Positions 8,437 through 18,100 are shown, numbered from the stretch's first letter. The stretch is 64,000 nt of DNA from Candidatus Eiseniibacteriota bacterium (GCA_016712505.1 JADJQY010000004.1:558001-622000), one strand, 5' to 3'. Notes: a model not told the origin generated them from the letters alone. Program-made: numbers and translations.

Positions 8437-10122
8437 TCAACCTCCTCCATGCCGAGGCGTGGATTGCGCGTCGAAGGAACTCTCCTTCCCCTTCGCCTTG
8501 ATCGCGGCCAGCGCGGCACGCGCTCCCGGAGCCTCGAGCGAGTTCGGATACTTGATCAGCACCCGCTCGAGCAACGCCGTCGCCTGCGTCTCCCCCCCGG
8601 GGAGCGCCGACCACTGCTCCGCCACTTCGAAGAGCGCGCGGGGTGCGAGCGGACTCTCCGGGAACTGGGCGGCCAGGGTGTCGGCCGAGGCAGCGGCCTC
8701 CGGTGCGCGGCCCAGCTCCAGCAGGGTGCGGGTCCGGTCCAGCCAGAGATCGTCGCTCACGTTGGCGGTCGGCGTCGCCGCGATCGCCTCGTCGATCAGA
8801 CCGAGCGCCTTGGTGTACTGCAGCAGGCGCCGCTGATAGGCAGCCTGCGCGATCGCGGTCAGCCCGTTGCCCCCGGCGACATTCTCTCCGATCAAGAGGA
8901 TACGCCCCAGGGCGTCGTTGACCCAGACGTCGGTCGGATAGAGATCGGTCAGCTGGTAGTAGACCGTCTCGGCTTCCTTGAGCTTCCCCTGGTAGAAGAG
9001 CATCTCTCCCTTCTGGAACAGCGCCTCGACCCGCACTTCCGGGGAGCGCGCGCTGTCGGCGAGCTGCGCATAGATCGCCTCCGCCTCCGCCGGACGCTGC
9101 AAGAGCAGAGCGCAGTCGGCCATGGCCAGGCGGGTCTGGTCGGCCAGCGCGATGTCTTCCTTCCGACGACCGGACTGCACCGTGCCGAGCAGTTCCTTGT
9201 AGGCCGCCAAGGCCTCTTCCTTCCGGTTCAGCTCCTTGGCCAGGATCTGCGCCTTCTCCAAGCGGGCGGGGCGCGCGAACCGGCCGCTGCCGTTCGCGGC
9301 GAGCAGGGCGTCGTAGGCCAGCAGACACTCATCGAGGCGCCGCTCCTTCCGCAGAACCTGAGCCCGCCGGTAGAGCACCTCCTCGCGCCGCTCCCCTTCG
9401 AGGTTCAGCTTGAGCGCGGCATCGTAGGCCCCGAGCGCCTGGTCGAAGGCCGCCTTCTCCAGCGCCAGGGCGGCATAGGGGACGAGCGCATCTCCGCGCC
9501 CCCCGAGCCTCCGGTCGAGCGCCGCCGCCCGTTCCAGTGCTTTCTCCCCCTGACCGTTGTAGAAGAGGGCGAGCACGAAAAGCCGGGCGAGGCCGCGGTC
9601 CTCGGGGTGAGCCGCGGCCGCGCGTTCGATCGAACCCAGCGCTTCCTCACCAAGCCGATCGCTCCGGATGAGCGACTCCAGCTCGTTCTCGACCCAGCTC
9701 CCGCGATCACCGAGTCGGGTCTGGTATTCGAGGCAGGTCTCGACCGCCTCCGTCCATTGCTTCTGTTCCCGGTGGATGCGCGCCTGGTCGACCAGGATCG
9801 GCCCGACATCCTCCACCCGCTCGCGCGACTCCCGGTAGAGCTGGATCGCCTCATCCGGCTTCCCGCTCTCCGCCAGTTGCTTTCCCAGGTAGAGAGTGAC
9901 CCTGGTGTTCGTCGGATTGGCTTCGCGGAGCGCGCGGAGCTTGGTCAACGCCTCGTCCATGCGCCCGAGACGGATGAGCCCCTTCGCCTCCGCCATCCCG
10001 CGATCGATCGGATCGGTGCTCTCGAGCGGATCGCGCGCCAGGGCCACCCCTCCGCTGGTCACGGCGAGCGGAAGGGCGAGGGCCAGGAGGGCGGCGGCGA
10101 GGAGAAGACGCCCCCGCATCAC
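8437..10122 (-). CDS. Exported tetratricopeptide-repeat protein
   Basis: The protein is 561 residues with an N-terminal signal peptide (LLLAAALLALALPLAV) and then mostly helical TPR units, for example AEAKGLIRLGRMDEALTKL, YLGKQLAESGKPDEAIQLY and FALAEKAAFD-type alternations. It is probably a periplasmic scaffold or protein-interaction module. The gene starts with GTG-ATG overlapping the stop of the giant DUF4175-like gene (GTGA) and ends 3 nt before the TTG of the next gene. It is therefore one member of a tightly coupled envelope operon with DUF4159 and DUF4175-like partners. Confidence 0.82.
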   Translation of the reverse strand: MMRGRLLLAAALLALALPLAVTSGGVALARDPLESTDPIDRGMAEAKGLIRLGRMDEALTKLRALREANPTNTRVTLYLGKQLAESGKPDEAIQLYRESRERVEDVGPILVDQARIHREQKQWTEAVETCLEYQTRLGDRGSWVENELESLIRSDRLGEEALGSIERAAAAHPEDRGLARLFVLALFYNGQGEKALERAAALDRRLGGRGDALVPYAALALEKAAFDQALGAYDAALKLNLEGERREEVLYRRAQVLRKERRLDECLLAYDALLAANGSGRFARPARLEKAQILAKELNRKEEALAAYKELLGTVQSGRRKEDIALADQTRLAMADCALLLQRPAEAEAIYAQLADSARSPEVRVEALFQKGEMLFYQGKLKEAETVYYQLTDLYPTDVWVNDALGRILLIGENVAGGNGLTAIAQAAYQRRLLQYTKALGLIDEAIAATPTANVSDDLWLDRTRTLLELGRAPEAAASADTLAAQFPESPLAPRALFEVAEQWSALPGGETQATALLERVLIKYPNSLEAPGARAALAAIKAKGKESSFDAQSTPRHGGG

Positions 10123-13100
10123 GGCTTCTCCGAGAGCGAGCGAAAGTACTGCTCGACCAGCTGACGGTAGTCGGTCGGAACCGGGTCCTGCGCACCGCGC
10201 AGGATCCCACGCCGGAGCAGATCTTGCCGCGTGAGGTCGAGCCGCACCTGCTCCGGGCTGGCCAGATCGTCCGGATTCTGTCCCGTGCGGGAGATCCGCT
10301 CGTCCTTGTAGTCTTCCTTGCGCAGCGATCGCTGGGCGGTCAGAAGCCGGGAGAGGATCTTCTCCTGACGGCGGAGCACCCGTTCATCCACCCGGTTGGC
10401 CCGCATCTCTTGCGCGATGTCCTCCATCTCCTCGCCGAGCTCTCCCAGGCGCCCGAGGACATCCCCTCGATTGCCTAGCGCCTCCTGCACCTCCTGGAGC
10501 CCGCGCCGGATCATCTCTTGACGCGCGGCCATCTGCGCCAAGGCCTCCCCCGAGGTGCCGGTTTGCGACATGCGCCCCTGCTGCTGCCCGGCCATCATCT
10601 GCTGCATGTCCTGATTGAGGCTCTGCTGCTGCCCGCTCAGTCCGCGCATCGAGGCCATCGGATTGCTACAACTGCCGCTCGAGGAAGCGTTCTGCTGCTG
10701 GCTGCTGGCGTTGAGCAGCGCGAGGACCGTCTGATTGAGCGCGTTGGCCGAGCTGCGACCGGAGAGGTTCGCGCCTGAGCGGTCCCCCTCCTCGAGTGCG
10801 CCGGTGGCCGACTCGAGCTGCCGCACCGCCTCACCCATCATCCGCCCCAGCTCGGGCGAGAGCATGCGGCTCATCCGCGCCACTTCGTAGAGCTCGTCCA
10901 GGGTTCGCTTCGCACCGTCCGCGAGCCGCGACTGCTCCGCCGCCAGGTCCCGGGTCGACTGCGACGGCGCGGTGGCCAGCAACGACTCCTGTGCCTTGCT
11001 CAGATTGACCAACTGGCTGGAGAGGGCGAAGAGCCGCTTTACTACCTCGTCGTTCTGCTTCTTCTGCGCCTGCTGCTGGGCCTGCCGCATCTCTTGCTTG
11101 AACTGGTCGAGCTTCTGCTCCGCCTGGCGACCGAACTTGAGGCTGCCCGACTTGTTGCAAGCCGACATCGACTGCTGCGCCTGCTTCATGTTCTGCTGCG
11201 CTTGCGCCAGCTGCTGTTCCGGCTTCTGCTGCTGCGTGGCCTGCAACTCCTTCAGCCGCTTCTCCTCTTCCTGCCGTAGCTTGTCCATCTCCTGCTGCAA
11301 CTTCGCCAGTTCCTTGGCCAGCTCCTCCTGCTTCTTCTGCAGTGCCGCGGCCTGCTCCTTGGACAAGGGCGAATCTTCCTTCTTTTCTCCGGCCTTCGGC
11401 TCACTCCCGGGGTTGTCCTTCGGCTCGCCGCTCTCCGACTTCTGGTCCTGACTCTCGGCCGAGTCCGATTTCTGACCGCTGGAATCGGCCGGCGCCTGCT
11501 TCTCCCCCTGGAGTTGTTGGTTGATCTCCTTCTGTTCGGCGAGCAGCTTCTCCGCCTGCTGGATCAGTTGATCGAGCTTCTCCTCGGCGACCAGCTGCTT
11601 GAGCAACTCCAGCGTCCGGTCGAGGTTCTTCTCCAGTTGTTCCTGGTTGAAGGCGAGATCCTGGAGCGCCTTCTCGATCGCGCTCTTGTCCAGCTTCTGC
11701 ATCGCCTCCTGTAGCCGCTCCATTTGCTTCTTGAATTCTCCGTCGCTGATCTGCCGGACCAGCTCGCCGATCTCCTGCACCTTCTGCAGCATTTCGGGGG
11801 AGAAGGTGTTGGTTTGTTGCATCTGGGCCATGGAGCGATCGAGCGATTCGGCCAGTTTGTCGATCTGATCCGCGACCTTTTCCTGTCGCTGGTTGAGATC
11901 CTTGAGCTGCTCCTGCTCCTGCCAACCGAGCTGCTTGTTCTGCTTCAGCTCCATCCGCGCCTTCTCCAGGTCCTTGCGCAGGTCCTTCTGCTCCTGGAGC
12001 ATCTCGGTGACCGACTGCTTCTGCTCATCCCGATCGTTCGAAACCGCGTCGAACATCTGCTCGAGGGAGGGGAAGCGAATCTCGCACTCCGGGCCGGAGG
12101 TCGACTTAGGTCCGGTGATCGGGTCATTGTCGACCAGTTCCAGGTGATAGCGCACCACATCCCCCGGGCTGCGCAGGATCGCCTCGAGCGCCCAGGGCTG
12201 GCTGGCCCGCGCCTCGCGCATCCCCTGCCAGCGGGCGAGGTTGACTCGGAGCGGAGCGTCGCTGTTGCGCACGTAGACCAGGTCGAGCCGGGTGAGGCCG
12301 AAGTCGTCCAGACAGTCGGCCTCGAGCACCACCTCCATCTCCGGCGGCATCTCGATCGACCGTTCCGGAGCCAGCTGGTAAAGCGTGGGCGGGCGATCCG
12401 GCACCGCCTCGAGTCGGAAGGGATCGGAGGTCCAGCTCCCGCCGACGTCGGCCGCGCTCAGCTCGACCTTGTAGCTCTGCGACCTACGGAGCGGGAAGGC
12501 GACCGACAGGCGGCCGTCCGGCATCCGCTCGAGCGGGAGCTCGGATCCATCCTCGAAGGCAAGCCGCCCGGTGGCGCTGGCGATGCTCGTCTCGATCCCG
12601 AGGCTGAGCCGCGAGCCGGCGATGGCCGAGAAGTGTCCGTCCGCCGCCAGCTCCTGCTCGGGTGCAATCCGGGTGTAGGCCGGCGCCTCGATCCGCTTCT
12701 GGTACCCCACGGCCCGCAGCGGATCGATCACCTGCAACCGGTAGACCTCGCTGCGAGCCTCCCCGGAGGCAACCGCATACTCCGTGTTCTCGCCCACCTC
12801 GGCCAGTTGCCCGCGGAAGGAGGAGGCAACTCCGCCGCCGTCTCCCGCCATCTCGAGCGTGCGCCATGCGCCACCCGGGGCGCGGTAGTAGAGTTTCGCC
12901 TCTGGCACCGTCTCCGGAAGGACGGCGGTCACCTGGACCGTGCTCCCCCGCTGGACGGTGGCATCACCAGGCGAGACCCGGATCTGCAGCGCGGGCGGAA
13001 GCTCGGTCAGGCCGGGCCGGACCAGACGGGCCGAGGAGCTGCGAAAGCCGTCGGGCGACACGACGAAGAGCGCCGCGGCCAGGGCGATCGAACCGGCCGC

Positions 13101-13565
13101 CCGCCAGAGCGGGGAGCGAAGGGAGATCGCCGGGGCCAGTCGCGCGAACTCGATCCGACCGAGTTCCTGTTCCCCCCGCTCGATCACCTGCTGCGCCAGG
13201 CCGCGCGAGAGCGGATCGTGCACCGTGGGCAGGGCCCGCTCGAGTTCGTCCGCGTTCACCAGCTCGTTCCCGGTCAGCCGCAGGCGTCCCTCCAGGCCAC
13301 GCAGAAACTGCGCGTACGACTCGGTGCGAGCCCGGAGATATCGCACCGCAGCCACCGCGCCGAAGGTGAGAGATCCGAGGCCGAGCAGCGGTACGATCCA
13401 ACCTCCGACCGGTTGATACCGCAGCAACATTCCCGCCCCGATCGCGGCGACCAGGATGGGCAAGGCGATCGAGAGCCCGGTCAGCCAGGCTTCCAGCGAG
13501 CGTCGCCGCACGAAGACGGCGTGGCCCTGCGCGGCTCTGCTGCGGAATCGGGTGTCGGTTCGCAT
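10119..13565 (-). CDS. Large membrane-anchored coiled-coil protein (DUF4175-like)
   Basis: The protein has 1148 residues. Hydrophobic segments near residues 30-75 and at about 155-172 anchor it in the inner membrane. A beta-rich middle region (about 190-500) is followed by a long Gln/Lys/Glu-rich coiled coil (about 510-900) and a helical, Gln/Met-rich C-terminus. The architecture and neighbourhood resemble DUF4175 proteins found beside DUF4159, TPR and MoxR/BatA-type genes in FCB bacteria and Gemmatimonadetes. A periplasmic structural or mechanosensory role in the envelope is inference. No enzymatic motif is visible. The ATG at 13565 is the first start in the frame. Confidence 0.75.
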   Translation of the reverse strand: MRTDTRFRSRAAQGHAVFVRRRSLEAWLTGLSIALPILVAAIGAGMLLRYQPVGGWIVPLLGLGSLTFGAVAAVRYLRARTESYAQFLRGLEGRLRLTGNELVNADELERALPTVHDPLSRGLAQQVIERGEQELGRIEFARLAPAISLRSPLWRAAGSIALAAALFVVSPDGFRSSSARLVRPGLTELPPALQIRVSPGDATVQRGSTVQVTAVLPETVPEAKLYYRAPGGAWRTLEMAGDGGGVASSFRGQLAEVGENTEYAVASGEARSEVYRLQVIDPLRAVGYQKRIEAPAYTRIAPEQELAADGHFSAIAGSRLSLGIETSIASATGRLAFEDGSELPLERMPDGRLSVAFPLRRSQSYKVELSAADVGGSWTSDPFRLEAVPDRPPTLYQLAPERSIEMPPEMEVVLEADCLDDFGLTRLDLVYVRNSDAPLRVNLARWQGMREARASQPWALEAILRSPGDVVRYHLELVDNDPITGPKSTSGPECEIRFPSLEQMFDAVSNDRDEQKQSVTEMLQEQKDLRKDLEKARMELKQNKQLGWQEQEQLKDLNQRQEKVADQIDKLAESLDRSMAQMQQTNTFSPEMLQKVQEIGELVRQISDGEFKKQMERLQEAMQKLDKSAIEKALQDLAFNQEQLEKNLDRTLELLKQLVAEEKLDQLIQQAEKLLAEQKEINQQLQGEKQAPADSSGQKSDSAESQDQKSESGEPKDNPGSEPKAGEKKEDSPLSKEQAAALQKKQEELAKELAKLQQEMDKLRQEEEKRLKELQATQQQKPEQQLAQAQQNMKQAQQSMSACNKSGSLKFGRQAEQKLDQFKQEMRQAQQQAQKKQNDEVVKRLFALSSQLVNLSKAQESLLATAPSQSTRDLAAEQSRLADGAKRTLDELYEVARMSRMLSPELGRMMGEAVRQLESATGALEEGDRSGANLSGRSSANALNQTVLALLNASSQQQNASSSGSCSNPMASMRGLSGQQQSLNQDMQQMMAGQQQGRMSQTGTSGEALAQMAARQEMIRRGLQEVQEALGNRGDVLGRLGELGEEMEDIAQEMRANRVDERVLRRQEKILSRLLTAQRSLRKEDYKDERISRTGQNPDDLASPEQVRLDLTRQDLLRRGILRGAQDPVPTDYRQLVEQYFRSLSEKP

Positions 13566-13641
13566 CGCCCTGGTGTTCCTCCTGTCCCGCCGGGCGGGAC
13601 GTCTGTGTCAGACCTGGGTCTTGGGCCGTTGGGAGTTCCTG

Positions 13642-14340
13642 CTATCGGGAGAGCGCGTACACCACCGTGTTGACCGCCATCCGGAATGCCTGCTCGCGGA
13701 CTTCGGGGGGATCCTTGTGCGCCTCCCAGTCCTCGAGCCCGTCACCGATGTCGGACTGAAAGGTGTAGAAGACCACCAAACGGTCGCCATCGAAGATGCC
13801 GAGCCCCTGGCTCGGTTTCCCGTCGTGTTCGTGGACCTTCGGCGGCCCCTTCGGCAGGTCGTAGAAGCAATGGTAGATCGGGTGACTCCACGGAAGCGAG
13901 ACCAGCTTCCGGTCGGGAAACACGCGGGCCAACTCACGCCGGAACGACTCGTCCATCCCGTAGTTGTCATCGGCGAAGAGGAACCCCCCGGCCAGGAGGT
14001 ATTTGCGCAGGCGCTCGACCTCGCTGTCGGAGAACCGCACGTTTCCATGCCCGTTCATGTAGACATAGGGGTAGGTGAAGAACTCGGGATCGAGGATCGC
14101 AACCTGCGCTTCCTCCGTCGATTCCAGGGCTACGCTGGTCCTCTCCGCCACCGCCTTGGCCAGATTCGGCATCGAGGTCGGGTTGCTGTACCAGTCGCCC
14201 CCCCCGCTGTAGCGGAGACGGGCAATCGCAAATCCCGGCCCGGTCGGCTCGCCGGCGTGGCCAAGGCATGCCCCACCCAGGATCATGGCCAGCAGGAGCG
14301 CGGGGCCCCGGAAGTTCAAAGTTGGGCGCGGAACGGTCAA
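13642..14340 (-). CDS. DUF4159 domain protein, exported
   Basis: The protein is 232 residues, with a signal peptide (LLLAMILGGACLGHA) and a DUF4159 body: FAIARLRYSGGGDWYSNP, LAGGFLFADDNYG, LPWSHPIYHCFYDLP and QGLGIFDGDRLVVFYTFQSD. The fold is glutamine-amidotransferase-like, but catalysis has not, to my knowledge, been shown. I chose the TTG at 14340 because GGGAGG precedes it by about 6 nt and the signal peptide follows; the frame remains open to 14466 without other support. It heads the DUF4175-like/TPR operon. A similar LAGGFL/ANGGFLFAMCSATDS pattern in the downstream frameshifted protein suggests related folds. Confidence 0.85.
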   Translation of the reverse strand: MTVPRPTLNFRGPALLLAMILGGACLGHAGEPTGPGFAIARLRYSGGGDWYSNPTSMPNLAKAVAERTSVALESTEEAQVAILDPEFFTYPYVYMNGHGNVRFSDSEVERLRKYLLAGGFLFADDNYGMDESFRRELARVFPDRKLVSLPWSHPIYHCFYDLPKGPPKVHEHDGKPSQGLGIFDGDRLVVFYTFQSDIGDGLEDWEAHKDPPEVREQAFRMAVNTVVYALSR

Positions 14341-14517
14341 CGAAACCCTCCCTGGAAACGGAACGTCCGGTGATGGCCTGCTACGCGGTGGACAGCTTCG
14401 CCTCGACCAGCCCCTTACAAAACCGCGCGCCGCTGGAAGGTTCCCGCGGGCACGCCGGATGGTCACATTAGCACCGACCGGTTGAGGGATTCACCGCGGA
14501 GCACGCCGAAACGCAAA

Positions 14518-14549
14518 ACTCGGGCAGCGGGAGATCCCGGTGCCCGAGT
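14518..14549 (-). terminator. Intrinsic terminator after secF
   Basis: The 9-bp stem ACTCGGGCA/TGCCCGAGT encloses a second short CGGGA/TCCCG stem. On the minus strand it is followed by TTTTGCGTTT. It lies about 75 nt past the secF stop and separates secDF from the DUF4159 operon. Confidence 0.75.
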
Positions 14550-14552
14550 GCA

Positions 14553-14609
14553 GGTACGACTCGCCTCGGTACGACTCGCCTCGGTACGACTCGCCTCGGT
14601 ACGACTCGC
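14553..14609 (+). repeat. 15-bp tandem repeat (3.8 copies)
   Basis: The unit GGTACGACTCGCCTC is repeated without mismatch at 14553, 14568 and 14583, with a partial fourth copy at 14598. It lies between the secF stop and its terminator hairpin, so it would be in the 3' untranslated region. Confidence 0.95.
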
Positions 14610-14625
14610 AGGGTAGCCAGGGCGC

Positions 14626-15555
14626 CTAGGCGACCTTCGCACGCTGCCTGGCGTGGTGCCCCTTGGACAACTCGAGGGCCAGGGCCGACGCCACATAGAC
14701 CGAGGAGTAGATCCCGAAGCTCACCCCGATCAGGAGGGCGAACGCCATCCCGTGGATCACCTCCCCGCCCAGGAAGTAGAGACACAAGATCGAGATCAGG
14801 GTGGTGAACGCGGTCAGGATGGTGCGCGAGAGGGTCCGGTTGATCGCCAGGTTGATGGTGTCTTCGAGCGGCTGTCCCTGGCGGAGCTTCATCTCCTCGC
14901 GGATGCGGTCGAACACCACCACCGTGTCGTTGATCGAGTAGCCGCCGATGGTCATCAGCGCGGCCACGATCGGGATCGAGATCTCGACGTTGAACACGGA
15001 GCAGAGGAGGAGCGATACGAGCACGTCGTGGGCCAGGGCGATGACGCCACCGACCGCGAAGCGCCACTCGTAGCGGATCGCGACGTAGAGGAGGATGGCC
15101 AGCAGCGAGAGGGTCACCGCCCAGGTCGCCTGACCCTTCAGCTCGCTTCCCACCTTCGGTCCGACCAGTTCCTCCCGGCGGATCTCGCCGGTCAGCCCCG
15201 GCTTCGAGGCCTGGAGCGCTTCGAGGATGCGGGCCGAGGGGCTGTCACCCGCGCGCGCCTCCTGCTCCGCAACCGGAACCCGGATGATGTAGTCGGTCTC
15301 CGCCTCGCCCACCCGCTGGATCTCCGATTCGGCGATCCCGACCGAGGTCGCCGCATTCCGGATCAGCTCGCTCGACACCGCCTGGTTGAAGCGGTACTCG
15401 ATGAGCCGACCGCCGGCGAAGTCGACGCTCAGCTGGAAGCCGCCTTTCATGATCACCGAGGCGATGCCGATCAGCATCACGAGCAGGGAGAAGATGTAGG
15501 CCTTCTTGCGGTGGTGCATGAAGGGAAACGTGGTCGCCTTGATCAGCTCGAGCAT
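14626..15555 (-). CDS. secF: Protein translocase subunit SecF
   Basis: SecF works with SecD in the inner membrane to pull translocating proteins through SecYEG using the proton-motive force. The 309-residue protein has an N-terminal membrane segment, the family motif VDFAGGRLIEYRF (usually DFxGG), a periplasmic domain, and the C-terminal five-helix block with DTVVVFDRIREE, the conserved TM4-TM5 region. It is 72 bp downstream of secD on the same strand, the normal order. The start is ATG. Confidence 0.96.
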   Translation of the reverse strand: MLELIKATTFPFMHHRKKAYIFSLLVMLIGIASVIMKGGFQLSVDFAGGRLIEYRFNQAVSSELIRNAATSVGIAESEIQRVGEAETDYIIRVPVAEQEARAGDSPSARILEALQASKPGLTGEIRREELVGPKVGSELKGQATWAVTLSLLAILLYVAIRYEWRFAVGGVIALAHDVLVSLLLCSVFNVEISIPIVAALMTIGGYSINDTVVVFDRIREEMKLRQGQPLEDTINLAINRTLSRTILTAFTTLISILCLYFLGGEVIHGMAFALLIGVSFGIYSSVYVASALALELSKGHHARQRAKVA

Positions 15556-15627
15556 GTCCAGTCCTCTTGTCGCGGTTGGGCGCGGGAGACGGAGGGCCGT
15601 CTCGGTTCAGGGTACGGAGGCGTTCGC

Positions 15628-17244
15628 CTAGATCGAGAGCTTCTCCGGATTCTTGTTGGCCAGGGAGAGATCGAACAGCATCCGCGTCAACGCGACAGCG
15701 GTGAACAGGTTGGCCAGGATGCCGATCCCCAGGGTGACCGCGAAACCGCGGATCGGACCCGAACCAAAGAAGTAGAGGCAGACCGCGCTGATGAACGTGG
15801 TCAGGTTGGAGTCGAGGATCGTGGTGAAGGCGCGGTGGTAACCGGCCTCGATCGCCGGCTTCACCCGCTTGCCATTGCGCAACTCCTCGCGGATACGCTC
15901 GAAGATCAGGACGTTCGCGTCCACCGCCATACCGACGGTGAGCGCGATCCCGGCGATGCCCGGCAGGGTAAGCGTACCCTTCAGCATGGCCAGCCCGGCG
16001 ATGAGGAAGAACATGTTGAAGAACAACCCGACGATCGACACCACGCCGCAAAGTCGATAGTAGATCAGCATGAAGCCCACCACCAGCGCTCCACCCACCC
16101 AGGCGGCGCGCAACCCGGCGGCGATCGAGTCACGACCCAGCGACGGCCCGACGGTGCGTTCCTCGATCACGTTGACCGGCGCGGGCAGGGCGCCGGCGCG
16201 CAGCACGATGGCGAGGTCGTTCGCTTCCTGGGTATTGAAGTTACCCGTGATCTGGGCACTACCCTGGGAGATGCGGTCGCGGATCACCGGCGCGGAGACG
16301 ACGCGATCGTCGAGCACGATGGCCAGCTGGCGACCGATGTTGGCGCCGCTGGTCTTGCGGAAGGCCGCGGTCCCCTTGCTATTCATGGTGATCGAGACGC
16401 CGGCGTCATTCGGGCGGGAAGCATCGAGCCCGATCCGCATGATCGCGCTCTTGATGCCGGCCCCGGTGAAGTCGGCCCGCCGGTTCAGTACGTAGAGAAT
16501 GCGCACCGCCTGCCCGCCGACCACCTCGCTCTTCTGCGACAGGGCGAGGGTCGATTCCCGCGGGAGCAGGGTGTCGGCCGCCGCCTGCTTGAGCAACTGC
16601 TCCACCGCCGACACGTCGGAGGGGAGGATGGCCACGCCGCCGAACTGGCCCATGTCCGGATAGTTGTAGAGGCGCGAGATCAGCGGCTGCTCCGCGTCGG
16701 TGCTGTCCCCCCCTGCACTACTATCAGCGGCCGCCGCGCCGTCAGCGGAGGCTGCGCCGCCCATCCGGCGCGCGAGCTGGTTGTCCAGCCGCTCGATCAC
16801 CTGCCTCGCTTCCGGAGCGGTCTTGACGATCTTGAACTCGAGCTGCGCGGTGCGGCCGATCAGATCGACGGCCCGGCTCTTGTCCATCAGGCCGGGAAGC
16901 TGGACCAGGATGCGGTCATCCCCCTGCTTCTGCACCAGCGGCTCGGCCACGCCGAACTGGTCGATCCGGTTGCGGAGAATCTGCATCACGCGGTCGACCG
17001 CGTCGGGCACCTCTTCGGGCTTCAGCTTGGAGCGATCGACCTCGAGGACGATGTTCATCCCGCCGAGCAGGTCGAGCCCGAGCTTCAGCGCGTTGCCGCG
17101 CAGCTTCTTGACGCTCTCGTCCGCCGTGCCGTACCGCTGGTCCGGTGGCAGGCTGTAGAGCCGAAAGCTCGGCACCAGGTAGTAGATGGAGATCGCCACC
17201 AACGCCAACAGCGTCAGCAACTTCCAGCGCATGCTCCGTTCCAT
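15628..17244 (-). CDS. secD: Protein translocase subunit SecD
   Basis: This 538-residue SecD has a membrane segment near residues 8-26, KLGLDLLGGMNIVLEVD (the D-LGG signature), a periplasmic P1 domain, and a C-terminal transmembrane block with VDANVLIFERIREE. A low-complexity Ala/Asp/Ser stretch (about residues 160-185) lengthens the P1 region and looks like a lineage-specific linker. I placed the start at the ATG at 17244, which follows GGGGGAG by 5 nt; the frame extends 13 codons upstream. It is the first gene of secDF. Confidence 0.95.
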   Translation of the reverse strand: MERSMRWKLLTLLALVAISIYYLVPSFRLYSLPPDQRYGTADESVKKLRGNALKLGLDLLGGMNIVLEVDRSKLKPEEVPDAVDRVMQILRNRIDQFGVAEPLVQKQGDDRILVQLPGLMDKSRAVDLIGRTAQLEFKIVKTAPEARQVIERLDNQLARRMGGAASADGAAAADSSAGGDSTDAEQPLISRLYNYPDMGQFGGVAILPSDVSAVEQLLKQAAADTLLPRESTLALSQKSEVVGGQAVRILYVLNRRADFTGAGIKSAIMRIGLDASRPNDAGVSITMNSKGTAAFRKTSGANIGRQLAIVLDDRVVSAPVIRDRISQGSAQITGNFNTQEANDLAIVLRAGALPAPVNVIEERTVGPSLGRDSIAAGLRAAWVGGALVVGFMLIYYRLCGVVSIVGLFFNMFFLIAGLAMLKGTLTLPGIAGIALTVGMAVDANVLIFERIREELRNGKRVKPAIEAGYHRAFTTILDSNLTTFISAVCLYFFGSGPIRGFAVTLGIGILANLFTAVALTRMLFDLSLANKNPEKLSI

Positions 17245-17328
17245 CCTCGCTCCCCCGAATCGTGCGGTTGCCTCTGCGGACACAAGGAGCCGAACATTAG
17301 CGACCGTCCAGAGAGGGCGTCAACGCAA

Positions 17329-17360
17329 AAGCGGCCCGATGGAATCCCATCGGGCCGCTT
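17329..17360 (-). terminator. Intrinsic terminator after lipoprotein gene
   Basis: A perfect 14-bp stem (AAGCGGCCCGATGG pairing with its complement) closes a 4-nt loop. On the minus strand it is followed by TTTTGCGTT, the same tail as the secF terminator. It lies about 35 nt beyond the lipoprotein stop and upstream of secD. Confidence 0.85.
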
Positions 17361-17394
17361 CGCCGTCGCGCGTGGCGAGAATTCAGGGGACGAC

Positions 17395-18036
17395 CTAGAA
17401 CCGTCCCGACTTGATCTCCCCCATGGACAGGAGGCCGCCGACCGGCTTGTCCCGCCAGCGAATGATCTTCCAACTCGGGGCACCGCTGGGAGCGGGCTGA
17501 TCCGCGTACTCGCGGAAAAAGAAGTCCGCGCCGTCACCGTCGACCAGGAACTCGAGTGGCTGCCCGTCCTCACCCACCGTGTGCACTTCCAGGTGGACAT
17601 TTTGGGCCGGCACCTTCCAGACACCGGCGGCGCCCCCCGGAAGCTGATCCTCCGCCGTCGCGGCAACCCGCTCGAGCTTGGTGAAGTCGAGCACGATCTT
17701 ATCGATCGTGTCGTCCTGGAACATGTTTTCGGTGGAGAGCTGGTCGGTCGGGAAGTCCCATCCGGCCGGAATCGTGGGATCCCGATCGCGGTCGACCTGG
17801 GCGAACTCGAAGAAGAACTCGTCTTCGTCGAAGAGCTTCCGATACTCGACGATGTCTCTCGTTTCGTACGCCTTGACCAGATTGTCGAGGACGTTCGACG
17901 CCGAGGTCGGCTCCTTGTACGGATCCGGATCCGGCGGCGGAGGGGTCTTCCCTTTTTCCGGCGCGAAAGGGCAGCCCGACAGGCCTGCCAGGGCGAGCGC
18001 AAGCACGAGCGTGTGGAGCACTTTGGGTTTCTGCAT
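17395..18036 (-). CDS. Predicted lipoprotein (paralogue A)
   Basis: This 213-residue protein has a type II signal peptide ending in LSGC (Cys22) and a Pro-rich tether (TPPPPDPDPY). The body begins ASNVLDNLVKAYETRDIVEYRKLF and ends with WKIIRWRDKPVGGLLSMGEI. The second lipoprotein 280 bp upstream has a similar plan (VLGNVERAIEGRG, then YKWVD and GWLRLER), so they are paralogues. The fold may be SnoaL/NTF2-like, which is inference. GGGGAGG lies 9 nt before the ATG, a promoter lies just upstream and a terminator follows, so it appears monocistronic. The function is unknown. Confidence 0.82.
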   Translation of the reverse strand: MQKPKVLHTLVLALALAGLSGCPFAPEKGKTPPPPDPDPYKEPTSASNVLDNLVKAYETRDIVEYRKLFDEDEFFFEFAQVDRDRDPTIPAGWDFPTDQLSTENMFQDDTIDKIVLDFTKLERVAATAEDQLPGGAAGVWKVPAQNVHLEVHTVGEDGQPLEFLVDGDGADFFFREYADQPAPSGAPSWKIIRWRDKPVGGLLSMGEIKSGRF

Positions 18037-18069
18037 TCGACTGGACCTCCCCTGGTGAGTCTGCGGTCT

Positions 18070-18100
18070 AGTATATCATTCGGCCAGCGCGGCCGTCGGC
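18070..18100 (-). promoter_or_regulatory. Extended -10 promoter for lipoprotein A
   Basis: On the minus strand TGATATACT (extended -10, TATACT at 18075-18070) lies about 34 nt before the ATG. The -35 is weak (a GACG-like element near 18095-18100). This AT-rich hexamer stands out in GC-rich DNA. Confidence 0.5.
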
